The notes under the pieces: model-generated
The model's input: the letters and a program-made list of their open reading frames with translations, nothing else
Databases searched by the model: none
What the model was told of the DNA's origin: nothing
In this document: one piece after another, positions 1 to 5,079 of the stretch
How the letters are laid out: each line of letters starts with the position of its first letter
Position numbering within the stretch: position 1 is the first letter of the stretch
Program-made: the position numbers and the translations under genes
Assembly: GCA_020201485.1 (NCBI GenBank)
Contig: JAIVGT010000264.1
Location: 1 to 6,948 of the forward strand
DNA from: Halobacteriales archaeon
GTDB taxonomy: Archaea; Thermoplasmatota; SW-10-69-26; JACQPN01; JAIVGT01
Direction of reading: 5' to 3'
Length of the DNA: 6,948 bases

Positions 1-29
1 GGCACGTGCTGCAGCGGCGCGTCCGCCAT
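1..29 (-). CDS. N-terminal fragment of an unidentified minus-strand gene
   Basis: An ATG on the minus strand (bases 29-27) opens a frame reading MADAPLQHV before the window ends, with GCC/GCG/CTG-type codons like the neighbouring genes. No Shine-Dalgarno sequence precedes it. An AT-rich box on the same strand (58-51) is centred about 26 bases upstream of the ATG, the spacing expected for a leaderless archaeal transcript. Only nine codons are visible, so no product can be named. The case for a gene rests on promoter spacing, not on protein similarity. The alternative is that the frame is accidental and the AT-rich box belongs to the methyltransferase 3' end. Confidence 0.4.
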
Positions 30-49
30 GCGGCCGCAAAGAGCAGGGG

Positions 50-703
50 CTATAATAGCGTTGGCGCGGCGGCGCGGGCCCGGGCCACGGCGAGCACGTT
101 GTCCGGCGCTTTCCCGGCAAGCGCCACCGGCTCCACCTTCTCCGAGGTGAAGCCGGCCGCTGCGAGGTCCTCGCCCAGCTCCTCGACGGAGCAGAGATGG
201 TAGCGCCGGCACACGACGTCGTCGCCCTGCGCCCATGGAGCCTCGACGTCCTCGCTCCCGATGGCGCGCCACGGCCCCTCGCCGCGGAGCGCGGCGGCAT
301 GCTTGGGCTGCCCGCGCATCCAGGCCAGCACGAGCAGCGGCGCGCCCGGCTTCAGCACGCGTCCCGCCTCGCGCAGCGCCTGCACGCGGTCCGCGCGCGC
401 GGGCATCGTGCCGAGCACGGCGACGAGGAGCGCGGCATCGGCCCACGCGTCGCGCACGGGCAGCGCGCACACGTCCGCCTGGACGCGGTCGCCCCCGCCT
501 TGCCGCAGCAGGGCCCGCGCGCTGTCGAAGGCCACCGCGTCGAGGGCGAGGACGCGCGCGGCGCGCGCGTGCCTGCCCGCGCCTGCCCCGAGATCGAGCA
601 CGAGCGCGCCCACCGGGAGCTGCTCGAGGAACGCGAGGACGTGCGGCCACGGCCGCGGCCGCGCTGGGCCGTACGTCGCGGCGATGCGTTCCCACACGTC
701 CAT
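50..703 (-). CDS. Trm9/ALKBH8-like class I SAM-dependent methyltransferase
   Basis: A 217-residue Rossmann-fold methyltransferase. The N-terminal WERIAATYG followed by RPRPWP at residues 5-20 resembles the start of the eukaryotic Trm9 / ALKBH8 methyltransferase domain (tRNA wobble-uridine carboxymethyl methylation). SAM-binding motif I is VLDLGAGAGRH (35-45), with the GxGxG loop and acidic D37; family members more often have GCGNG, so the cysteine and asparagine are replaced here. Further motifs are ADVCALP (76-82, acidic D77), VAVLGTM (94-100) and the post-catalytic RVLKPG (115-120). Family knowledge: yeast Trm9 needs the partner Trm112, which is not in this window. The ATG at 703 puts WERIA at the N-terminus as expected; the frame stays open upstream but reads like non-coding sequence. 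The gene is divergent from the ArsA-like gene, with a 57-base spacer. A role on tRNA is inferred; another small-molecule methyltransferase remains possible. Confidence 0.85.
   Translation of the reverse strand: MDVWERIAATYGPARPRPWPHVLAFLEQLPVGALVLDLGAGAGRHARAARVLALDAVAFDSARALLRQGGGDRVQADVCALPVRDAWADAALLVAVLGTMPARADRVQALREAGRVLKPGAPLLVLAWMRGQPKHAAALRGEGPWRAIGSEDVEAPWAQGDDVVCRRYHLCSVEELGEDLAAAGFTSEKVEPVALAGKAPDNVLAVARARAAAPTLL
51..58 (-). promoter_or_regulatory. TATA-like box overlapping the methyltransferase stop codon
   Basis: Read on the minus strand the box is CTATTATA, seven A/T of eight in strongly GC-rich DNA. It spans the last two sense codons (CTA, TTA) and the first two bases of the TAG stop of the methyltransferase. 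No other CTA or TTA leucine codon was found in that gene, which suggests the bases are kept for promoter function. Its centre is about 26 bases from the ATG at 29, matching archaeal TBP-site to transcription-start spacing. On the plus strand the same bases contain TATAAT, but no plus-strand gene follows. Confidence 0.5.
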
Positions 704-760
704 CGCCGCGCGCTTGTCCAACAGAGGCGCACAGGCTCTCCAGCCATAAGCCTTTGAGGC
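704..760. promoter_or_regulatory. Divergent intergenic spacer, probable promoters for methyltransferase and ATPase
   Basis: This 57-base spacer lies between two divergent starts, so it should hold promoter elements for both. The only AT-rich patch is 744-757 (CATAAGCCTTTGAG on the plus strand). Read on the minus strand it gives a TTATGG-like element roughly 40 bases upstream of the methyltransferase ATG. On the plus strand CATAAG (744-749) is too close to the ATG at 761 for an archaeal TATA box, but would suit transcription starting near 773 and translation from the GTG at 830. Neither element is a strong consensus match. Confidence 0.3.
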
Positions 761-1960
761 ATGCGCCGCGAGCTCTTCTCCCGGAACGCAACGTTCAAGT
801 GCGCCAAGGTCAAACCCCGCGGGAGGACCGTGCCGCCCGCGTCCCTGCGCCAGCTGCAAGACCACCGCCTCGTCATCTTCGCCGGCAAGGGCGGCGTGGG
901 CAAGACGACGTGCAGCAGCGCCAGCGCGCTCTGGCTCAGCGAGCAGGGCAAGCACGTCCTGGTCGTGACCGTGGACCCGGCGAAGCGGCTGAAGGACTCG
1001 CTCGGCGTGGACGTGGGCTTCACCGCCACGCCCATCACCGGCAACCTGCACGCCATGATGCTCGACCCGAAGACGGTCGTGGCCGAGTACGTGAAGAAGT
1101 ACGCGCCGGACAAGTACGAGGAGGTGGTGAAGCACGACCTCTTCAAGTACGTCAGCGAGCACATGCCCGGGCTGAACGAGCTGCTCGCCATCGGCAAGCT
1201 CACCGACCTGCGCGACGCGGAGCACTACGACATCATCGTCGTGGACACCGCGCCCACCGGCCACGCGCTGAACTTCCTGTCCGCGCCCCGCTACATCAAG
1301 GAGCTGTTCGAGGAGCAGAGCCTGGTCGTGCTCGCGCTGAAGACGTACAAGCTCTACGCCGGCCTGCGCAAGATGGGCAGCACCGTCCTGGGCATGCTGA
1401 AGCTCAAGGTGGACGAGGGCACGGTCGACATCGACTTCGAGGCGCTGTTCAAGAGCATCGCCGCCGAGGCGGAGCGCATCAACAAGATGCTCACCGACCC
1501 GAGCACCGTGCTGAACGTGGTCACGGTGCCGGAGCGCATGCCCGTCGAGGAGAGCCTGGAGCTGCTCGACAAGGTCAAGGAGCTGGGCATCGGCGTGGGC
1601 GTCATCATCGTGAACAAGGTCCAGCCCGACGAGCTGGCCGAGCTGCGGCAGGACTTCCTCGACCTCAACCAGGACGAGGGCACGAAGGAGACGCTCAAGG
1701 ACGTGGTGGCCAAGGCCGGGTACGACCCGCGCCTGATGAAGCGCGTCGTGAGCGCCGTGGAGTTCAGCGACCTCCGGCGGCAGATGAACCTGCACTGGCT
1801 GCGGGAGCTGCAGGAGCGCAGCACGGTGCCCGTGGTCGAGGTCCCGCTGCAGAAGCGCGACGTGGCCGGGCTGGAGGAGCTGCACGGCTTCGGGGCGCAG
1901 CTGTTCGCCGAGCCCCCGGCCCAGGCGCACAGGGCCAAGGCGCACCACGCCAACCGCTGA
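761..1960 (+). CDS. ArsA/Get3-like deviant Walker P-loop ATPase
   Basis: A cytosolic SIMIBI-class ATPase of 399 residues if the ATG at 761 is used. It has the deviant Walker A motif GKGGVGKTT (42-50, signature lysine K43), an A-loop/switch I region VTVDPAKRLKDSLG (69-82), switch II DTAPTGH (162-168) diagnostic of ArsA/Get3 proteins, and NKV (285-287) for base recognition. It is a single ATPase unit, unlike the duplicated bacterial ArsA. Only two cysteines occur (14 and 51), so both the Get3 zinc CxxC and the ArsA metalloid-binding cysteines are absent; arsenite transport is therefore unsupported. The A-loop PAKRLKDSLG and MMLDPKT segment (99-105) resemble the ArsA-like ATPases of actinobacteria and deltaproteobacteria more than canonical Get3. 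The C-terminus is a short basic, His-rich tail. A GTG at 830, behind GGGAGG, would shorten the protein by 23 residues and place the P-loop about 19 residues in, as is usual. Possible roles are membrane-protein targeting or an unknown ATP-driven process. Confidence 0.9.
   Translation: MRRELFSRNATFKCAKVKPRGRTVPPASLRQLQDHRLVIFAGKGGVGKTTCSSASALWLSEQGKHVLVVTVDPAKRLKDSLGVDVGFTATPITGNLHAMMLDPKTVVAEYVKKYAPDKYEEVVKHDLFKYVSEHMPGLNELLAIGKLTDLRDAEHYDIIVVDTAPTGHALNFLSAPRYIKELFEEQSLVVLALKTYKLYAGLRKMGSTVLGMLKLKVDEGTVDIDFEALFKSIAAEAERINKMLTDPSTVLNVVTVPERMPVEESLELLDKVKELGIGVGVIIVNKVQPDELAELRQDFLDLNQDEGTKETLKDVVAKAGYDPRLMKRVVSAVEFSDLRRQMNLHWLRELQERSTVPVVEVPLQKRDVAGLEELHGFGAQLFAEPPAQAHRAKAHHANR
821..832 (+). 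promoter_or_regulatory. Possible ribosome-binding site and alternative GTG start of the ArsA-like gene
   Basis: GGGAGG (821-826) lies three bases before a GTG (830-832) in the ArsA-like frame. The encoded start VPPASLRQLQDHRLVIF leads directly into the first beta strand and P-loop, as in most family members, whereas the 23 residues upstream resemble nothing in the family. The spacing is shorter than ideal, so the ATG at 761 is kept as the outer start. Confidence 0.35.
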
Positions 1961-2038
1961 GCCGGCGGTGCCTGGCCCGCCCGTTCCATCGCCGACCTAT
2001 CCAACCGCTTCAAGCCCTGCCGACCGGGTCGGAGCGCC

Positions 2039-3523
2039 ATGCGCGGGCGGGGCATGGCAGCGGCGCTCATCGTGGCCTTGGTCCTCCTCCCCACGGGCAG
2101 CGCCGTGCCCGCCTCGGCCCACCTCCGCCTCGCCGCGCCCCTGGCCCTCGAAGGGCAGGCATGGGTCGCGGGGGACGAGGGCTTGGTCGGGCTGCCCGCG
2201 CTCCAGGCGGTGCCCGTCCAAGCTGCGCACCTGAACATCACGCTCCTGCGCATCGAGCAGCCGGAGGAGAACCGCGCGCCGGGCTCGCTCCCCGAGCTGC
2301 GCCTGCCCGTCCTCGGCGGGCCGGAAGCGCCGCGCGAGCAGTACCTGGACATGGAGCAGCCGCAGATGCTGAGCGTGCTCACCGCGGAGCGCGGCGGCGA
2401 GGCCTGGCTGGCGGTGGGGCCGTTCGACGCCGGCAGCCTGGGACTCCGCGGGCAGGACCTGGCTTTGCGCACCGCGTCGCGTGCCCTCGACCTGCCGGGC
2501 GAGATGCTGGCGCAAGGCCCGCAGCCCTGGCTGCACGCGGAAGGCGCGGGCGTGCTGCAGGCGCAAGGCACGCTGCGCGCGCTGTTCCGCGGGGCGAGCC
2601 TGCTCGTCGAGAACGGCACGGCCTCGCTGCAGGTGGACACGGCGGGCGGCGACTGGGTCGCGCTGCTGCGCTGGACCGGCGCGCACCTCACCGTGGCCAG
2701 CCCGGAGCCGTTCACGCTCCTCGCCCCCGCGCTCCGCCTCGACCTCGCCGGCGAGCTGCGCGCGGCGCGCGCCTGGGGCGCGATGGCGCACACGGGCCAG
2801 GAGGAGCTGCGCGGCGAGGCCCTCGTCGCGCGCGGCACGTGGCAGGGCTTGCTCCAGCCGCAAGGCGACGAGGCGACGTTCGACGCGCAGGGCGAGCTGA
2901 CCTACCTCGCCGTCGGCCCGCGCGAGCAGCAGTTCAGCCAGGCCGCGGTCGCGGGCGGGGCGCTCGCCCTCGGCGCCGCGGTAGCGGCGTGGCAGAGCCA
3001 AGGCCTGCGCCTCGTCTTCGCGCCGCTGTACGCGCGCGTCGCGCCCGAGGAGCTGCTGGACAACGAGGTGCGCCGCCGCGTGCACGAGCGGGTGCGCACG
3101 CATCCCGGCAGCGACGTGAAGGACACCGCGGCCGCGTGCAGCGTGAGCTGGAGCACGGCTGCCTACCACCTGCACCGCCTGGAGCGCGAGGGCGTGCTCC
3201 TGTCGCGCCGCAGCGGGCGGAGCAAGCGCTTCTTCCTCAACGGGGCGCAGCCCCCGGCGCGCGCCGAGGCCATCGGGGCCCTGCGCAACCCGACGAGCCT
3301 GGCCATCGCCCGCCTCGTCGCCGAGCGCCCCGGCCTCATGCAGAAGGAGATCGCGGCCCACCTGGCCCTGCCGGCGAGCACGGTGAGCTGGCACATGCGC
3401 CGCCTGCGCGAGCTGGGCGTGGTGCGCGAGGAGCGCCGCTGGCGGCGCGCGGAATACGCGGCCGGGCCGCTCTGGCCCGAGCTCCAAGCGGGCAGCCCGT
3501 CCAGCCCGGCCGGCGTGGCTTGA
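2039..3523 (+). CDS. Membrane-anchored transcription regulator with tandem winged-helix domains
   Basis: A 494-residue protein with four visible parts. (1) A signal sequence at residues 7-27 (AAALIVALVLLPTG, then AVPASA). (2) An extracytoplasmic region of about 270 residues without cysteines, rich in alternating hydrophobic residues and glycine, suggesting stacked beta strands. (3) One membrane helix at about 301-318 (AAVAGGALALGAAVAAW). (4) Two cytosolic winged-helix domains at about 338-400 and 408-475. The first runs from ELLDNEVRRRVHERV with a recognition helix near WSTAAYHLHRLEREG (371-385). The second contains QKEIAAHLALPASTVSWHMR (435-454) and LRELGVV. This layout suggests a one-component regulator sensing outside the cell and binding DNA at the membrane; similar tandem winged-helix membrane proteins are common in Thermoplasmatota and haloarchaea. 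GGAG (2031-2034) supports the ATG at 2039; the ATG at 2054 is an alternative. It follows the ArsA-like gene by 78 bases, so co-transcription is possible. The ligand and targets are unknown. Confidence 0.85.
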   Translation: MRGRGMAAALIVALVLLPTGSAVPASAHLRLAAPLALEGQAWVAGDEGLVGLPALQAVPVQAAHLNITLLRIEQPEENRAPGSLPELRLPVLGGPEAPREQYLDMEQPQMLSVLTAERGGEAWLAVGPFDAGSLGLRGQDLALRTASRALDLPGEMLAQGPQPWLHAEGAGVLQAQGTLRALFRGASLLVENGTASLQVDTAGGDWVALLRWTGAHLTVASPEPFTLLAPALRLDLAGELRAARAWGAMAHTGQEELRGEALVARGTWQGLLQPQGDEATFDAQGELTYLAVGPREQQFSQAAVAGGALALGAAVAAWQSQGLRLVFAPLYARVAPEELLDNEVRRRVHERVRTHPGSDVKDTAAACSVSWSTAAYHLHRLEREGVLLSRRSGRSKRFFLNGAQPPARAEAIGALRNPTSLAIARLVAERPGLMQKEIAAHLALPASTVSWHMRRLRELGVVREERRWRRAEYAAGPLWPELQAGSPSSPAGVA

Positions 3524-3785
3524 AAGCCTCTCCGCGCCCTGGTGAAGCGCAGCATGCTACGCCGTGTCGGGGGCTGACCGGTTCCGTTGCTGTGGCATTC
3601 CGCATCACCCGTGCCACGCGTTCGCATCGCAGCTTTCGCCGGGATTTTCCGGGGATGCGACGAGGCTCTCCGGAACCTACGAATACCCCATGTGCATTGC
3701 CGGCCGCGTCAACGGCGGAACGGACGGGCGCGCGGGGCGGCGAACCCCCCGATGCGCTGCCGGGATGCCCAGGACGCTGAACGCC
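3524..3785. other. Intergenic region between regulator and exported protein
   Basis: About 260 bases with no convincing gene. The plus frame of the next gene is open back to a GTG at 3564, but the residues it would add are Cys-, His- and Arg-rich and lie in front of an obvious signal peptide, so it is treated as non-coding. Base composition drops around 3590-3700, as expected of a promoter region. An imperfect 16-base palindrome (3547-3562) lies near its left end, and an AT-rich candidate TATA element, TACGAATA (3678-3685), lies about 100 bases before the ATG at 3786. No hairpin with a T tract follows the regulator gene. Confidence 0.5.
3547..3562. repeat. Imperfect 16-base palindrome, possible operator
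   Basis: GCGCAGCATGCTACGC matches its own reverse complement at seven of eight base pairs, with a perfect AGCATGCT core (3551-3558). It lies 24 bases after the stop of the tandem winged-helix regulator and upstream of the first exported-protein gene. That is a natural place for an operator of the adjacent regulator. One instance in GC-rich DNA is weak evidence. Confidence 0.3.
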
Positions 3786-4226
3786 ATGGTCGCCAAACTC
3801 GTCTGCCTCGGGAGCTTCGCGCTGCTGATCGCCACCGCCTCCATCGCCGCCGCGGACGCGCCGGCCTGGTGCGGCGTGGAGAACCTCAACGTCGTGCGCA
3901 ACGTGAACGACTGCCTCGTCAGCGAGCCCCACACCCAGGGCAGCAACGTCGTCAGCACCGACCTGCCCCAGGTCGTCATCGTCCCGACCGTTGCCGTCAA
4001 GCAGCCGGTCAGCATCAGCATCGAGCCCCAGCTCGTCGTCGCCCAGGTCCCGGCCCTGCCCTTCGCCCTGGCCCACGTCATCCCCATAAACGGCCAGCAG
4101 TTCCCGGTCGCGCCCCCGCAGACCGGCACGCAGTTCACGTGTATCGTTGGCGAGCCCGTCCCGGCCGAGTTCTGCGACGCGATGTACGCCGTCGCCGCGG
4201 CCGTGCCCTTCGGCGGCTTCCGCTGA
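3786..4226 (+). CDS. Small exported four-cysteine protein of unknown function
   Basis: A 146-residue protein I do not recognise. Residues 1-23 form a Sec signal peptide (MVAKLV, then the hydrophobic stretch CLGSFALLIATASIAAA) with a likely cleavage site in AAADA. The mature part of about 123 residues has four cysteines in two well-separated pairs: WCGV and DCLV near the N-terminus, TCIV and FCDA near the C-terminus. These could form disulfides outside the cell. Between them is a Val/Pro/Gln-rich stretch with alternating hydrophobic residues (for example VVIVPTVAV) that suggests beta strands. There is no membrane anchor or cell-wall sorting motif. The start was chosen because the ATG at 3786 gives a compact signal peptide and has a weak AGGA at 3771-3774; the ATG at 3765 would add MPRTLNA and is also possible. 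It is followed by a hairpin terminator, so it is probably not co-transcribed with the next gene. Confidence 0.7.
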   Translation: MVAKLVCLGSFALLIATASIAAADAPAWCGVENLNVVRNVNDCLVSEPHTQGSNVVSTDLPQVVIVPTVAVKQPVSISIEPQLVVAQVPALPFALAHVIPINGQQFPVAPPQTGTQFTCIVGEPVPAEFCDAMYAVAAAVPFGGFR

Positions 4227-4233
4227 ACCCCCC

Positions 4234-4260
4234 CGCGGGCTGCCGCCCGCGTCCCTTTTC
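4234..4260 (+). terminator. Hairpin terminator after the four-cysteine protein gene
   Basis: Eight bases after the stop codon, CGCGGGC (4234-4240) pairs perfectly with GCCCGCG (4245-4251) across a TGCC loop. A pyrimidine/T-rich tail, TCCCTTTTC (4252-4260), follows. The stem, short loop and T tract fit an intrinsic terminator on the plus strand; in archaea the T tract alone can drive termination. Confidence 0.65.
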
Positions 4261-4292
4261 TCGCCTGCCCCGTCCCCTAGCCCGGGGCTGGC

Positions 4293-4346
4293 AGGAAGTT
4301 TCCTCCGCACGGCCTTGCCCGCCGCCGAGGGTGGAGGCGGCATGGC
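4293..4346 (+). promoter_or_regulatory. Promoter candidate, ribosome-binding site and ATG for the CBM-like protein
   Basis: GGAGG (4333-4337) lies four bases before an ATG (4342-4344) that begins MAAHSS. It is the best Shine-Dalgarno match in this part of the window. Upstream, AGGAAGTTTCCT (4293-4304) is the only AT-rich patch and an inverted repeat (AGGAA/TTCCT). As a TATA-like element centred near 4299 it would place transcription start near 4325. This ATG is out of frame with the long downstream coding region, which is the basis for suspecting a frameshift within the signal peptide. Confidence 0.5.
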
Positions 4347-4376
4347 TGCCCACTCCTCCCGGCCATCGGGCTGGCC

Positions 4377-5078
4377 TTGCTGCTGCCCGCCCTGCCGAGC
4401 CTGACCGCCATCGCCCCGGCGAACGGGGTCCAGAACGGGGGCTTCGAGACGAGCCTGGCCGGCTGGGCCCACATCGACGCGGGGACGCCGCTGCTCGTCG
4501 GCCCGGGGGCCAGCGGCACGGCCCAGGCGGTGCGCATCGACAACCACCGCGACGGCAACTACCTGCAGCAGTCCATCGTGCCCGTGCAGAGCGCGGCCCT
4601 CGTCCTCGACTTCCAGCTCCAGACGGTCACGAGCGCCGGCCGCCCCGGCTGCCAGCTCATGGAGGCCCTGTCGCACGACAACCCCGGCGCAGGCACGGGG
4701 CAGATCACCATCTCCCTCGGCATCTGCAGTGGCGGCGTCGGCTTCCCGGTGTTCAACACGGGCGGCGTGTTCTTCCCGTACGCCGTGTCCGCGCCCGGCT
4801 GGCAGCGCTTCACCGCCGTGCTCGACAGCGTGACCGGCATCGGCGTGCTCAGCATCGACGGCATGAAGGTCGCCGTCGTGCAAGGCGACCCGGCGCAGGT
4901 GGACCCGGCGAACGTGCTGCTGTTCGGCGACGGCGGCCAGGACCCGCGCTGGGGCGCGGCGCAGGACCTGGTGTGGGACGAGGTCGACTTCGGCCCGGCC
5001 CTGCCGCTGCCGGACCTGCCGAGCCTGCCCGCGGTCCTCCCTGCGCTGCCACACGTCCCGCCGACGGTCGTGCCGTGA
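4377..5078 (+). CDS. Exported carbohydrate-binding-module-like protein, apparently frameshifted at the N-terminus
   Basis: The continuous frame from the TTG at 4377 encodes 233 residues. NGGFETSLAGW (20-30) is the hallmark opening of many CBM4/9-like and related jelly-roll domains of secreted proteins. A series of beta-strand-like segments follows, ending in LVWDEVDF (198-205), comparable to the final strand of such domains. Residues 207-233 are Pro/Leu-rich. Two cysteines (92, 117) could form a disulfide. Between a TAG at 4278 and the TTG there is no ATG or GTG in this frame, yet the codons just before the TTG read AIGLALLLPALPSLTAIA, a good signal-peptide core. The well-placed ATG at 4342 is one base out of frame; one extra base near 4358-4362 would join them into a 245-residue protein with a complete signal peptide. 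This could be a sequencing indel, a real mutation or programmed frameshifting. Sugar binding is inferred from fold only. The stop codon lies one base from the convergent AOR-family gene. Confidence 0.7.
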   Translation: MLLPALPSLTAIAPANGVQNGGFETSLAGWAHIDAGTPLLVGPGASGTAQAVRIDNHRDGNYLQQSIVPVQSAALVLDFQLQTVTSAGRPGCQLMEALSHDNPGAGTGQITISLGICSGGVGFPVFNTGGVFFPYAVSAPGWQRFTAVLDSVTGIGVLSIDGMKVAVVQGDPAQVDPANVLLFGDGGQDPRWGAAQDLVWDEVDFGPALPLPDLPSLPAVLPALPHVPPTVVP

Positions 5079-5079
5079 C

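Noticed and set aside
51..56. TATAAT as a bacterial -10 box on the plus strand
   Set aside because: There is no -35-like sequence at the right distance and no plus-strand gene downstream; the minus-strand TATA reading fits a nearby start codon.
750..760. GCCT-TTG-AGGC mini-hairpin just before the ArsA-like start
   Set aside because: A four-base stem with a three-base loop is expected by chance in GC-rich DNA and has no T tract.
50..1948. Long open frame extending the methyltransferase on the minus strand far upstream across the ArsA-like gene
   Set aside because: The upstream part is His/Leu/Val/Arg-rich translation opposite a well-supported ATPase gene; only the last 217 residues show a protein family signature.
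235..3780. Very long plus-strand open frame rich in Arg, Ala, Pro and Gly
   Set aside because: It is out of frame with the ATPase and the regulator. Its composition is that of an off-frame reading of GC-rich DNA, where stop codons are rare.
3564..3785. N-terminal extension of the four-cysteine protein from the GTG at 3564
   Set aside because: It would put about 74 atypical residues in front of a clear signal peptide, which would no longer be N-terminal.
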